This document shows positions 46,916-55,754 of a stretch of DNA of 64,000 nucleotides, one piece after another (positions within the stretch are counted from its first letter, which is position 1; every line of letters begins with the position of its first letter). Location: assembly GCF_024704385.1 (NCBI RefSeq), contig NZ_JAJDFX010000002.1, positions 2,294,001-2,358,000 of the forward strand, written 5' to 3'. A program made the translations under genes and the position numbers. This DNA comes from Cellulomonas sp. P24 (lineage in GTDB: Bacteria; Actinomycetota; Actinomycetes; Actinomycetales; Cellulomonadaceae). Below the pieces are notes generated by a model, which ran no database searches, was not told where the DNA came from, and saw nothing but the letters and a program-made list of their open reading frames with translations.

Positions 46916-47902
46916 TCAGGTCGGCAGGGTCGCGAGCAGGGTGCGGATGTCGGCGGTCAGCCGGTCGGTGGCTGCTGCGGCGGCCGGCGACGTCGCGGCG
47001 TACCCGAGGAACCCGTGGACGAGTCCGCGCTCCCGCCGTGCGTGCACCGGGACGCCGGCCTCGGCGAGCCGCGCGGCGTACGCCTCGCCCTCGTCCCGCA
47101 GGGGGTCATGCTCCGCGGTGATGGCGATCGCCGGGGGGAGGCCGGTGAGGTCGGGCTCCCGCAGCGGGCTCACGCGAGGATCCGCTCGCAGGCGAGGGTC
47201 CGGCACCCACTGCTCCGCGAACCAGAGGGCGTCGTCGGCGTCCAGACCCCAGCCGGTGGCCTTCTCCCGCACGCTGGGGAGCGAGAACGTGAGGTCGGTG
47301 TTCGGGTACACCAGCACCTGCGCGGCCGGCGCCCGGCCCGGGGCGTCGCGGAGCCGCAGGCAGACGAGGGCGGCAAGGTTGCCCCCGGAGCTGTCCCCGC
47401 CGACGACCACGACGTCCGTACCGGCGACCTCCTGACCCTGCTCGACGGCCCAGCGGGTCACCGCGACGGCGTCGTCCACCGCTGCCGGCCACGGCGCCTC
47501 GGGAGCGCGCCGGTGGTCGACGGCGAGGACGGCGACGCCCGCGTCGCGTGCGAGCGTGCGGCACAGCGCGTCGTGCGACGTCAGGTCGCCGATCGTCCAA
47601 CCGCCGCCGTGGATGAAGACCAGCAGCGCCGCGGGTGACGGTGCCGGCCGGTACAGGCGCACCGCGACCGGAGGATCGGCCGGGACGACGAGGTCCGTCA
47701 CCCGCCACAGTGCCGGGCCGGGTGGCCGGGCCGCCGATCGTCGCCGCGACCCGGCCCGCAGGGCCTCGACGCCGACCTGACGTGCGCTCGGCCCGGGATC
47801 TGCACGTACCCCACGGAGGATCTCGGCGATCACGGCGTCCGCCACGTCGAGATCGCCCGTCACCGGGGTGGGCGCGGCGGGGTCGTCGCCTTCGCGGGCC
47901 AT
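46916..47902 (-). CDS. alpha/beta hydrolase, hormone-sensitive-lipase family esterase
   Basis: A 328-aa serine esterase of family IV. The oxyanion motif is FIHGGGWTIGD (98-101), the nucleophile elbow GDSSGG (Ser about 170), the acidic residue in AEHDPLRDE, and the catalytic His in LVHGFLG. ATG 47902 follows GGAGG at 6 nt; a longer N-terminal extension lacks a ribosome site. No signal peptide, so cytosolic. The natural ester substrate cannot be inferred. Confidence 0.9.
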   Translation of the reverse strand: MAREGDDPAAPTPVTGDLDVADAVIAEILRGVRADPGPSARQVGVEALRAGSRRRSAARPPGPALWRVTDLVVPADPPVAVRLYRPAPSPAALLVFIHGGGWTIGDLTSHDALCRTLARDAGVAVLAVDHRRAPEAPWPAAVDDAVAVTRWAVEQGQEVAGTDVVVVGGDSSGGNLAALVCLRLRDAPGRAPAAQVLVYPNTDLTFSLPSVREKATGWGLDADDALWFAEQWVPDPRLRADPRVSPLREPDLTGLPPAIAITAEHDPLRDEGEAYAARLAEAGVPVHARRERGLVHGFLGYAATSPAAAAATDRLTADIRTLLATLPT

Positions 47903-48103
47903 GGCTACCTCCGCGGCGGGGCATCGGGCACGGCAGGGCGTCGTGCGCGGCACGGGAACGGGTCGACACACGGTACCTGCGCGTGACCAGGGGGCTCGAG
48001 GCCCACGGGCGCGACATGCAGCGACGCCGCCGTCCCCGATCTCGTGGTCGTCGTCGCGCGCGGGCGCCTAGGCTCTGCGGAGGTGCGAACCGAAGGAGCA
48101 GGG

Positions 48104-48409
48104 ATGAGAGCCAAGGCAGCATTCGTCGTCGGAGCCGGGGTCGGGTACGTGCTCGGGACGCGTGCCGGACGGCCGCAGTACGAGCGGATCGTCCGGGCGT
48201 CCCGCGCGGTGTGGTCGCACCCCCTCGTGCACAAGCCGATCAGCGGCCTCGAGAGCAGGGCCGCCGAGCTCGCGCGGGAGCAGAGCGCCGCGATGATCGA
48301 CCACCTGGCCGAGGCGGCGAAGAACCTGCTGCGGCAGGACGCCGCGTCGACGTCCCGCAGCACCGCGCGGACCGTGGAGGTGCCCGCCGACGGGCAGCGG
48401 CTAGCCTGA
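48104..48409 (+). CDS. small YtxH-like protein
   Basis: A 101-aa protein starting with a short hydrophobic glycine-rich segment (AAFVVGAGVGYVLGTRAGR), then amphipathic helices, a layout common in actinobacterial YtxH-like stress proteins. Ribosome site AAGGAG lies 7 nt before ATG 48104, with TAGGCT (48069-48074) as likely -10. Its stop lies inside the -10 region of the next gene. Function unknown. Confidence 0.65.
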   Translation: MRAKAAFVVGAGVGYVLGTRAGRPQYERIVRASRAVWSHPLVHKPISGLESRAAELAREQSAAMIDHLAEAAKNLLRQDAASTSRSTARTVEVPADGQRLA

Positions 48410-48415
48410 GCGGTC

Positions 48416-49696
48416 GTGCCCCGACTCCTCGCCGACACGACCCCGCTGCGGGTCAGCCCGGAGTTCCGGCGGCTGTGGTGGGGCCTCGGGCTGAGCAACC
48501 TCGGCTCCCAGCTCACGGTGGTCGCCGTCGGCCTCGAGGTCTACGACCTGAGCGGCTCGACGCTGTCGGTCGGCATCCTCGGGATCTGCGCGCTCGTGCC
48601 GCTCGTCGTCCTCGGGCTGTACGGCGGGTCGTTGGTCGACGCGCACGACCGGCGGCGGGTCGCGATCGTCTCCGCGACCGCGGCCTGGGTCGTGACGTGC
48701 CTGCTCGCGCTGCAGGCGTGGCGGCACGTCGGCTCGGTCCCCCTGCTGTACGCGCTGGTCGCGCTGCAGTCCGCCGCGTTCGCGGTGAACAACCCCGCGC
48801 GCTCGGCGATCGTCCCGCAGCTCCTGCCCGCGCGGCTGCTCCCGGCGGCGAACTCGCTCCAGACCATCGCGTGGAACCTCGCGGTCACGATCGGGCCGCT
48901 GCTCGGGGCGACGCTCGTGGCCGTCTGGGACTACTCGGTCGCGTACGCGCTCGACGCGGTCACGTTCGCGGCGGCCCTGTGGGCGCTCGTCCACCTGCCG
49001 CCGCAACGGGAGGACGGCTCCACGCATCGCGCCGGTCTCGCGTCCGTCCTCGAGGGCCTGCGGTTCCTGACGACGCGACCGAACGTGCGGATGACGTTCC
49101 TGGTCGACCTCGCCGCGATGGTGCTCGCGCAGCCCCGCGTGCTGTTCCCCGCCGTCGGTGCCGTGGTCATCGGCGGCGGTGCCCAGACGACCGGTGCGAT
49201 GACCGCCGCGGCGGCGGTCGGTTCGCTGCTGGCCGGGGTGTTCTCCGGGCCGCTGGGGCGCGTGCACGCGCAGGGGCGGGCGATCGCGTGGGCCGTGGCC
49301 GGGTGGGGTGTGGCGATCAGTGCGTTCGGCGGCGTGCTCGTGATGGCCACCCGGGTGACCGGTCCGCGACCGTCGGTGCTGTGGCCGGCGCTCGCGGCCG
49401 CCGCGGTGTGCCTCGCCGTGGCCGGTGCGGCCGACGCGGTCAGTGCGGTGTTCCGCACGACGATCCTGCAGAGCGCCACGCCGGACGCGATGCGCGGGCG
49501 GCTGCAGGGGGTGTTCCTGGTGGTCGTGGCTGGCGGTCCCCGGCTGGGAGACCTGCTCGGCGGTGCCGGTGCGACGTGGTGGGGCGAGGGTGTCGCCGCG
49601 GTCGTCGGCGGAATCGCGTGCGTCGGTGCGGTCGCGGTGCTGATGCGTCGGCAGCCGCGGTTCCTGGCCTACGACGCACGTGACCCGCAGCCCTGA
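48416..49696 (+). CDS. MFS transporter, EntS-like (MFS_3)
   Basis: A 426-aa 12-helix facilitator. It begins LLADTTPLRVSPEFRRLWWG, with LSNLGSQLTVVAVGLEVYDL and NNPARSAIVPQLLP, typical of the enterobactin-exporter/MFS_3 group. The substrate is unknown; no siderophore genes are near. GTG 48416 is 8 nt after TAGCCT (48402-48407), so it may have its own leaderless promoter overlapping the end of the YtxH-like gene. A 19-bp-stem terminator begins within its last codons. Confidence 0.85.
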   Translation: MPRLLADTTPLRVSPEFRRLWWGLGLSNLGSQLTVVAVGLEVYDLSGSTLSVGILGICALVPLVVLGLYGGSLVDAHDRRRVAIVSATAAWVVTCLLALQAWRHVGSVPLLYALVALQSAAFAVNNPARSAIVPQLLPARLLPAANSLQTIAWNLAVTIGPLLGATLVAVWDYSVAYALDAVTFAAALWALVHLPPQREDGSTHRAGLASVLEGLRFLTTRPNVRMTFLVDLAAMVLAQPRVLFPAVGAVVIGGGAQTTGAMTAAAAVGSLLAGVFSGPLGRVHAQGRAIAWAVAGWGVAISAFGGVLVMATRVTGPRPSVLWPALAAAAVCLAVAGAADAVSAVFRTTILQSATPDAMRGRLQGVFLVVVAGGPRLGDLLGGAGATWWGEGVAAVVGGIACVGAVAVLMRRQPRFLAYDARDPQP

Positions 49697-49723
49697 GGGT
49701 GGGGTGCGGGTCACGTGCGTCGT
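49671..49723 (+). terminator. long perfect hairpin at the end of the MFS gene
   Basis: A 19-bp perfect stem (49671-49689 with 49705-49723) and a 15-nt loop. The left arm, beginning ACGACGCACGTGACCCGCA, encodes the last residues of the transporter and the loop contains the stop codon. Confidence 0.85.
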
Positions 49724-49783
49724 GCGGTCCCGGGGAGTCCGACGGTGGCACCCGGGGTGCGGGGATCCTGCCGGACGACCCGG

Positions 49784-51190
49784 CTAGATCACCAGGCTGA
49801 GCAGCATGATCGAGCCGAGCGCCGTCACCGACAGCACCGTCTCCATCAATGACCAGGTCTTGAAGGTCTGGCCGACGCTCATCTTGAAGTACTCCTTGAC
49901 CATCCAGAACCCGGCGTCGTTCACGTGGCTGAGGAACACCGAGCCGGCGCCGACGGCGAGCACGAGCAGCGCCGTGTGCGTCGGGCTGAGACCCGCGGCG
50001 AGCGGGGCGACGATGCCGGACGCGGTGATCGTCGCGACCGTGGCGGACCCGGTCGCGAGCCGGATGAGCACCGCGACGAGCCAGCCGGCGATGAGGGGCG
50101 AGATCGACGTGTGCTGGAGCGAGCGGGCGACGACGTCGCCGACGCCGGAGTCGACGAGAGTCTGCTTGAACCCGCCACCGGCACCGACGATCAGCAGGAT
50201 GCCGGCGATCGGGGCGAACGAGGAGTCGACGAGCGAGCTGACGGTCGAGCGGGTCCGGCCGAGCGCGGTGCCGAGTGCGACGAGCGCGACGAGCGTCGTG
50301 AGGAGCAGGGCCTCGAGTGGGGTCCCGACGAAGACGAGCGCCTTGCCCAGCGAGCTCTTCTGGTTCCCGGTCGCCGTGATGACGGTGCTCATGAGCATCA
50401 GCACGACCGGCAGGAGGACGACACCGAGGGCGACGGCGAACCGCGGACGGGGGGCGTTCTCGTCCTTCGGCGACTCGCCGAGGATCGACGTCGGAGGAGC
50501 GAGCTGGACCCACCGCGCCATCGGCTTGGCGAGCAGCGGGCCGGCGATCGCGACGGTGGGGATTGCGACGAGCAGGCCGAGACCGAGCGTCAGGCCCAGG
50601 TTCGCGCCGAGCGCGCTGATCGCGATCAGGGGTCCGGGGTGCGGCGGGATCAGGCCGTGCAGGGCCGAGAGCCCGGCGAGGGCGGGGATCCCGACGAGGA
50701 TCATCGACACCTTGGCCCGACGCGCCACGAGCATGATGACGGGGATCAGCAGCACGAGCCCGATCTCGAAGAACAGCGGGATCGCGACGACGAACGCGAT
50801 CAGGGCCATCGCCCACGGGAGCCGGTTCGCGGACGTCCGCTTGAGGATCGTGTCGACGATCTCGTCGGCGCCGCCGCTGTCGATCAGCATCTTGCCGATG
50901 ATCGCGCCGAGCGCGATCAGGATGCCGACGCTGCCGACCGTCGCGCCGAGGCCGTTCGCGAAGCTCGTGAAGGCACTCGTGTAGGGGATGCCGGCGACGA
51001 CCGCGAGGAGAGCGGCCCCGATCGTGAGGGACAGGAACGGGTGCAGCTTGAGCCAGACGATCAGGAGGACGATCGCGGCGATCCCGACGAGGGCGGCGAC
51101 GACGAGCTGGGTGTCACCGGCGTTCGTCGGTCGTGCGGCAGCGGCGACGGCTGTCGTCGCCACGGAGTGGAGAAAGGGCAGGGTGGGCAT
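49784..51190 (-). CDS. gntP: gluconate permease, GntP family
   Basis: A gluconate:H+ symporter (468 aa, about 12-14 transmembrane helices). Family blocks: HPFLSLTIGA, LGAIIGKMLIDSGGA, LHGLIPPHPGP and LSHVNDAGFWMVKEYF. Two adjacent ATGs exist; 51190 has better spacing (5 nt) from AGGAG than 51193. It follows gntK by 40 bp on the same strand, forming gntK-gntP. The substrate could also be a related sugar acid, but gntK makes gluconate the best call. Confidence 0.93.
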   Translation of the reverse strand: MPTLPFLHSVATTAVAAAARPTNAGDTQLVVAALVGIAAIVLLIVWLKLHPFLSLTIGAALLAVVAGIPYTSAFTSFANGLGATVGSVGILIALGAIIGKMLIDSGGADEIVDTILKRTSANRLPWAMALIAFVVAIPLFFEIGLVLLIPVIMLVARRAKVSMILVGIPALAGLSALHGLIPPHPGPLIAISALGANLGLTLGLGLLVAIPTVAIAGPLLAKPMARWVQLAPPTSILGESPKDENAPRPRFAVALGVVLLPVVLMLMSTVITATGNQKSSLGKALVFVGTPLEALLLTTLVALVALGTALGRTRSTVSSLVDSSFAPIAGILLIVGAGGGFKQTLVDSGVGDVVARSLQHTSISPLIAGWLVAVLIRLATGSATVATITASGIVAPLAAGLSPTHTALLVLAVGAGSVFLSHVNDAGFWMVKEYFKMSVGQTFKTWSLMETVLSVTALGSIMLLSLVI

Positions 51191-51230
51191 CATTGCTCCT
51201 GTCGAGGTGGGCGGTGTGGTGCTGGTTCGG

Positions 51231-51770
51231 TCATGGCGCCGAGGTCGTGGAGGGGTCGGCGGCCAGGCCCAGAGCGGCGAGGGCGGCTTCGGCGACGACA
51301 TCGGGTGAACCCTCGGCGTCGACCGTGACCCCGTCCTCGGTCGAGAGCAGGGGCTGCAGGGTCTCGAACTGGGACGGGAGCAGCGAGACGGGCATGAAGT
51401 GACCGCTGCGGTGCCCGAGGCGGTCGCCGATGACGGCGGCGGGCGCGGCCAGGTGGACGAACCGCACGCGCCCGGTGGCGCCGCGCAGGACGTCGCGGTA
51501 GGCGCGCTTGAGCGCAGAGCAGGTCACGACCGTGGAGCGTCCGGCCTCCGCCTGGCTCGTGAGCCAGTCCCGCATCGCCTCGAGCCATGGCCAGCGGTCG
51601 TCGTCGGTCAGCGGAATGCCGGCGCTCATCTTGTCGATGTTCGCCTGCGGGTGGAACTCGTCCGCCTCGGCGAACGTCCAGCCGAGGCGCGCCGCGAGCA
51701 GCGTGGCGACCGTCGTCTTCCCCGATCCGGCAACGCCCATCACGACGAGGTGCTGCGGTTCTCGATCCAC
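51231..51770 (-). CDS. gntK: gluconokinase
   Basis: An ATP-dependent gluconate kinase (179 aa) producing 6-phosphogluconate for the pentose phosphate pathway. Walker A is GVAGSGKTT (12-20), then EADEFHPQANIDKMSAGIPLTDDDR, CSALKRAYRDVLRG and GHFMPVSLLPSQFETLQ, all diagnostic. GTG 51770 follows GAGGAGGAC. First gene of gntK-gntP; two GntR-type operators lie 54-98 bp upstream. Confidence 0.96.
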   Translation of the reverse strand: MDREPQHLVVMGVAGSGKTTVATLLAARLGWTFAEADEFHPQANIDKMSAGIPLTDDDRWPWLEAMRDWLTSQAEAGRSTVVTCSALKRAYRDVLRGATGRVRFVHLAAPAAVIGDRLGHRSGHFMPVSLLPSQFETLQPLLSTEDGVTVDAEGSPDVVAEAALAALGLAADPSTTSAP

Positions 51771-51823
51771 GGTGTCCTCCTCGACATCGCCCGCCCCGGT
51801 GGGTACCGGTCGCGTTCACCACG

Positions 51824-51868
51824 AAAGGTGTCACCTTTCAGTGGTTCGCCGGAAAAGGTAGCACCTTT
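51824..51868. promoter_or_regulatory. twin GntR operators
   Basis: Two near-identical palindromes: AAAGGTGTCACCTTT (51824-51838) and AAAGGTAGCACCTTT (51854-51868). Their centres are exactly 30 bp apart, about three helical turns, so two repressor dimers could bind the same face. They lie between divergent gntK and the GntR gene. Confidence 0.85.
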
Positions 51869-52021
51869 CGGTCGAGGGCGAAACCTCCGCCCCCGGACGT
51901 GCGTCCGGGTCCCGTCCTGACCTGGGATGAGACGATGTCGGCACCCGCGCGAGGCACACACGTGCCGCACACGAGCGGCAGACGAGCGGCACGAACTCGG
52001 GAAGGTCAGGGCAGAGGAGCG

Positions 52022-52729
52022 ATGGTGACCGTCCTGCACAGCTCGGTGCTCGAGACCCTCGGCCAGGAGATCGTCGCGGGAGAGCTGCCCGCAGGTGCCG
52101 TCATGACCCTCGAACAGCTTCAGGCACGGTTCCAGGTCTCCCGGACGGTCATGCGCGAGTGCATGCGCATCCTGGAGTCGATGAACCTCGTGGAGTCGCG
52201 CCGTCGCGTCGGAGTCGTCGTGCGACCGTCGGCCGAGTGGACCGTCCTCGACTCACGCGTGATCCGCTGGCGGCTCGACGGGCCGGGCCGCGGCGCACAG
52301 CTCCGAGACCTGACGGAGCTGCGCATCGCGATCGAACCTGCTGCGGCGGCCGGTGCGGCACGTCGGGCGATGGCGGAGCAGCGCGACGAGCTGGTCGAGC
52401 TGGCCGGTCGGCTCCGCGCGCTCGGTGAGGCGGGGATGCTCGCGGAGTTCCTCGAGGTCGACATCGCGTTCCACAGCCTGCTGCTCCGCGCGAGCGGCAA
52501 CAGCATGTTCGGTGCGCTCGAGGACTTCGTCGCCGAGGTCCTCGCCGGGCGCACGCACCACGGCCTCATGCCGGCCCACCCGGTCCCCGCGGCTCTCGAC
52601 GCGCACGAGGGCGTCGCCCACGCGGTGCACGCCCACGACCCGGCCGGGGCAGAACGATGGATGCGCGAGCTCGTCACCGAGGTGCGGGAAGCGATCGCCG
52701 ACACCGCGGGCGACGCGGCCACCGACTGA
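52022..52729 (+). CDS. GntR/FadR family transcriptional regulator of gluconate genes
   Basis: A 235-aa FadR-subfamily regulator. N-terminal winged helix about 5-72 (LGQEIVAGELPAGAVMTLEQL, FQVSRTVMRECMRILESMNLV), C-terminal all-helical FCD ligand domain about 90-225 with metal-type residues in DIAFHSLLLRASGN and AHEGVAHAV. ATG 52022 follows AGAGGAG at 2-3 nt; upstream in-frame sequence lacks family similarity. Position next to gntK-gntP with twin operators makes it the likely gluconate-responsive repressor. Confidence 0.9.
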   Translation: MVTVLHSSVLETLGQEIVAGELPAGAVMTLEQLQARFQVSRTVMRECMRILESMNLVESRRRVGVVVRPSAEWTVLDSRVIRWRLDGPGRGAQLRDLTELRIAIEPAAAAGAARRAMAEQRDELVELAGRLRALGEAGMLAEFLEVDIAFHSLLLRASGNSMFGALEDFVAEVLAGRTHHGLMPAHPVPAALDAHEGVAHAVHAHDPAGAERWMRELVTEVREAIADTAGDAATD

Positions 52730-52788
52730 GCGGCCCCTCGCACGGCGGTGTGAGGCGGTCCGCCCGGATCGCGGCAGTTCCAGATGGT

Positions 52789-53220
52789 TCAGCGGCGTCG
52801 AGTGCCGTCGTTGTATGGGTCTGGAGCGCCGGCGGGCATGCGGTCAGCCAACGGCACCCCGACTGCCTCTCGACGACGTGCCAGCATGCGGTCAAGAGTG
52901 TCGGCTGCTTCAGGAGTGACCGGGTTGGTGTTGCCGTCCATCCCGACCAGCCACACCACACCTCGACCGGATCCTGGATGCATCTGGCCCCGTGCCGGGT
53001 CGTCATGAACCAAGGCCACGGCATACGTGAGCGAATCCCCGGCCTGCCGCTGCGCCCAGTCGATGACCTGGAGAACGTCAGCTCCGGTCACGTCGTAGGT
53101 GTCAGTCCACCCAAAGGTGGAGTTTGGGCCACTGCCGTGCAAGTAGACCCTGAATCTGGGGCGAGAGTCTTCCCATCCGGAATCACGTTCATTGACTTGT
53201 ACAACTTGAATCTCGCCCAT
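52789..53220 (-). CDS. hypothetical protein in accessory stretch
   Basis: A 143-aa protein I cannot assign. It has beta-rich segments (FRVYLHGSGP, YDVTGADVLQVIDWAQ, LTYAVALVHDD, GVVWLVGMDGNTNP). Codon use is visibly less GC-rich than neighbours at the 5' end (ATTCAAGTTGTACAAGTC). ATG 53220 lacks an obvious ribosome site; GTG 53259 is an in-frame alternative adding 13 residues. It is divergent from the AbiV gene with the short repeats between them. Confidence 0.6.
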   Translation of the reverse strand: MGEIQVVQVNERDSGWEDSRPRFRVYLHGSGPNSTFGWTDTYDVTGADVLQVIDWAQRQAGDSLTYAVALVHDDPARGQMHPGSGRGVVWLVGMDGNTNPVTPEAADTLDRMLARRREAVGVPLADRMPAGAPDPYNDGTRRR

Positions 53221-53280
53221 GGAACGCAGTCTTGCAGTCGCCGACCGAAGCCACCGCACATCGGCAGGAGCGCGAATTGC

Positions 53281-53307
53281 GGCAGATCCGGGCGAGCTTA
53301 GCCACCC
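53281..53307 (+). repeat. 27-bp direct repeat, copy 1
   Basis: GGCAGATCCGGGCGAGCTTA then GCCACCC; four mismatches to copy 2, which starts 34 bp later. Confidence 0.75.
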
Positions 53308-53314
53308 TAAGCGC

Positions 53315-53341
53315 GGCAGGACCGGGCGAGCGTAGCCGCCC
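53315..53341 (+). repeat. 27-bp direct repeat, copy 2
   Basis: GGCAGGACCGGGCGAGCGTA then GCCGCCC. It matches copy 3 at all but one position and lies 31 bp before the AbiV start. Confidence 0.85.
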
Positions 53342-53372
53342 TCGGTGCGGTCCAGAGCTCTAGCCTGGCGAC

Positions 53373-54032
53373 ATGACGACGATGACTCCAGCGGCCGCCC
53401 GCGCGTTCTGGCTGGCGCTCTTGGACAACGCGGCGCGGATCGTCGTTGAGGCGGACATGTTGTTCCCATCCCCGCGCGCGCAGTCTCTGGTTGTCCTCGC
53501 GCAGGAAGAAGTCGGTAAGGCGATCTGGGTCCACAACGCATTCCGGAGCGCCTGGGGCGACGGAGACGCGACGCCCAGCGAAGTGCCTGAACTGCGCCAG
53601 CATGCGCGTCGTCACATCCCGAAGTTGATGCAGGCCACCGACTTCTGGACCGCGATGATCGACGTCCCGGACGGTACCGGGGCCAGCTCGTCCAGCACGG
53701 GCTTCAGCTCGTCGGGGCCTATCGAAGTTGAAGTGGTGAGGGAGCACGCCCCTGAGTTCCTCGTTGCCTACCACCAGAAGTTGGCCCACGTGAACAACCA
53801 GGCGAAGCAAAGGGGTTTCTACGTCGACCTCGACGATGACGGCACCTTCACGGTGCCCCACGAGATCGACAGGCCAGAGCTGAGGGGCCAGATCTGGGAG
53901 GTAGCAGACATGGTCCAGTGGTGCCTCGACGACGACGCTATGCGGGCCAGTCTGTGCCACGAACCGAGGCCTCCAACCGAGGCGGTGGCCGCCCTGATCA
54001 AAGCCGTCCTGGCGCGCGGCCCGGACGGCTAG
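53373..54032 (+). CDS. AbiV family abortive infection protein
   Basis: A 219-aa protein with the AbiV signature: a first helix LLDNAARIVVEADMLF, then QSLVVLAQEEVGKAIWVHNAF (the EEVGK of the family at 45-49), a His-rich helix HARRHIPKLMQ, and a later YHQKLAHVNNQAKQRGFYVDLDDDG block typical of the C-terminal half. AbiV of Lactococcus aborts phage infection by blocking translation; many family members are uncharacterised. ATG 53373 is 6 nt after TAGCCT (53361-53366), leaderless. Flanked by 27-bp repeats. Confidence 0.72.
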   Translation: MTTMTPAAARAFWLALLDNAARIVVEADMLFPSPRAQSLVVLAQEEVGKAIWVHNAFRSAWGDGDATPSEVPELRQHARRHIPKLMQATDFWTAMIDVPDGTGASSSSTGFSSSGPIEVEVVREHAPEFLVAYHQKLAHVNNQAKQRGFYVDLDDDGTFTVPHEIDRPELRGQIWEVADMVQWCLDDDAMRASLCHEPRPPTEAVAALIKAVLARGPDG

Positions 54033-54314
54033 GCCGGCCTCGCCCGCACGGACGGGCGATGGGGGCGACCCTCCGGGGAGGGATGGACTTCTCGGCGATC
54101 AAGGCCGTGCTTCCGGGGCGCGGTGATCCCGACACTCTCACCCGGTGCCTCTATGCGGGTTGAGCGAGACACTGTGCCGCCGTGCCGGACAGCGGACCGT
54201 GCGAACGGTGGTGTGATGTGGCGGCGTCGTCGCGGGCTGATGAAGGCGTGCGCGGTGGGAAAACGCGTAGCGTCTTCCGCGGTGGCGTGCCCGACTCAAA
54301 CGGAAGGGATCGAC
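54033..54314. other. intergenic region after AbiV gene
   Basis: About 280 bp. A 26-codon frame at 54083-54163 (MDFSAIKAVLPGRGDP...) follows GGGGAGGG and could be a tiny peptide or gene remnant. No other feature is seen. Confidence 0.35.
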
Positions 54315-54749
54315 GTGACGGGATCAGGTCTGTCTGACATCGACGAGTTCGGTCAACTGGTCTCTGCAGTCGGGGCGTGGGCCCTCCGAGCCGACGACCG
54401 TGGAAACGGGCACCGATTCGATGAGTACTGCCTGAACTTCGAACGAGCATCGGTCGTGATCACCGCGGAGCCGGACGACGACACGATCAGCATCCACGTC
54501 GGGCAACCAACCTCGCCGTATCAGGAGGACATCAGCGCGCGCGAACCGTGGCAGACCCTGGTCGGATGCGGGGCGATCTGGGCCTGGTCGATGACGAATC
54601 AACGCGGCTTCCGTGACGGCTATCAGATCGAGTTCGGGCGACCTGGCGAGTGTTGGGCGGTGCAGTTCATGAGTGAAGGGAGTGCGCTCAGCCTGAGGGC
54701 GATCGCTCCCGGTGGCCAACTCTGGAACCAGTTCGATCCACTCCAGTAG
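54315..54749 (+). CDS. hypothetical protein, possibly DUF6334-like
   Basis: A 144-aa cytosolic protein. The pattern VVITAEPDDDTISIHV, then WQTLVGCGAIWAWSMTNQRG and DGYQIEFG, is reminiscent of the DUF6334 group, a tentative call from memory of the pattern. Ribosome site GGAAGGGA lies 6 nt before GTG 54315. It lies between the AbiV gene and repeat copy 3, on the same strand. Function unknown; proteins of this kind are sometimes immunity-type accessories. Confidence 0.55.
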   Translation: MTGSGLSDIDEFGQLVSAVGAWALRADDRGNGHRFDEYCLNFERASVVITAEPDDDTISIHVGQPTSPYQEDISAREPWQTLVGCGAIWAWSMTNQRGFRDGYQIEFGRPGECWAVQFMSEGSALSLRAIAPGGQLWNQFDPLQ

Positions 54750-54789
54750 CCGGACCCGACGCCGCCTGCCGCCGACGAACCCGCGCAGA

Positions 54790-54816
54790 GGCATGACCGG
54801 GCGAGCGTAGCCGCCC
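54790..54816 (+). repeat. 27-bp direct repeat, copy 3
   Basis: GGCATGACCGGGCGAGCGTA then GCCGCCC. A truncated further copy starts at 54824 (GGCATGACCG). With copy 2 it brackets a 1.45-kb segment holding the AbiV and DUF genes. Confidence 0.85.
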
Positions 54817-54989
54817 CGACAGCGGCATGACCGTGTAGCGGTGGGCCTGGATCAGGGCGGCACTGTTCCGCGGGGGGAAGGGCATCTGGGATCGAGGTGG
54901 GCGGCAGATGTGAGGAATCTCGCCACCAGGTCTGGGCGGGACCATGCGCGCCCCCGGGGCCGATGGTCCGGCCCGGCATACTGTCAGCC

Positions 54990-55754
54990 ATGGTGGAGGA
55001 ACACGCGGAGCAAGCGGCGTACTTCAGTCGGTGGTACGCCGAGATGGCGGGGGCGTCGCTCAAGGACGAGATTCAGCAGCGTCACCTGGGGCTGCCTTCG
55101 GAACTGCTCTCGACGAGCTTGCTGACCTGGGACGGGATCGCTGAAGTCGCCGAAGCGCTCGATCTCAACTCGGGTGAGCTGCTGGTCGACCTGGCCTGCG
55201 GCCGTGGTGGCTATGGTCTCGAGATCGCGTCGCGTGCGCGGGCTCGCGTACTGGGCATCGACTTCGCCCCGACCGCCCTTGCGCCGGCACGAGCCCAAGC
55301 CGCCAGGCGGGGGATCGACGCTGAGTATCGGGTCGGTGACCTCGTCGCCACCGATCTGGCCGGTGGCGCCGCTGACGCCGTTCTTGTCGTCGACGCAATC
55401 CACTTCCCCCACGCGCCGGCGGCGGCGTACGCGGAGATCGCACGGATCCTGCGCCCGGGCGGTCGCGTCGTACTGACCTGCTGGGAACCAGTCGATCCCG
55501 ATGACGCCGCCGTGCCGGATCGCTTGCGGAAGGTCGATCTCCGCGGGGGGCTGGAGGGGGCCGGCTTCGTCGACGTCGACGTGCGAGAACGCGCCGACTG
55601 GCGCGAAGCGGAACGGGCGATGTGGACGGAGGCCACTGCGCTCGACCCGCGCGATGACCCGGCACTGGTGTCATTCCACGACGAGGGAGTGCGCTCCATC
55701 GCGGGGTTCGACCGCGTCCGACGCGTCATGGCTTCTGCTGCCCGTCCCTCCTGA
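54990..55754 (+). CDS. class I SAM-dependent methyltransferase
   Basis: A 254-aa methyltransferase (methyltransf_11/25 type). SAM motif I is LLVDLACGRGGYG (64-76), the acidic end of strand 2 is GIDFAPTAL, motif II region DAVLVVDAIHF, and motif III ARILRPGGRVVLTCWEP. Substrate unknown. ATG 54990 is 7 nt after CATACT (54977-54982), suggesting a leaderless transcript. It lies at the end of the accessory stretch; no obvious partner. Confidence 0.82.
   Translation: MVEEHAEQAAYFSRWYAEMAGASLKDEIQQRHLGLPSELLSTSLLTWDGIAEVAEALDLNSGELLVDLACGRGGYGLEIASRARARVLGIDFAPTALAPARAQAARRGIDAEYRVGDLVATDLAGGAADAVLVVDAIHFPHAPAAAYAEIARILRPGGRVVLTCWEPVDPDDAAVPDRLRKVDLRGGLEGAGFVDVDVRERADWREAERAMWTEATALDPRDDPALVSFHDEGVRSIAGFDRVRRVMASAARPS

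Noticed and set aside
53918-54163. 81-aa frame overlapping the AbiV 3' end
   Set aside because: Most of it is the AbiV gene in another frame; only the last 26 codons have a possible ribosome site, noted as a weak possibility.
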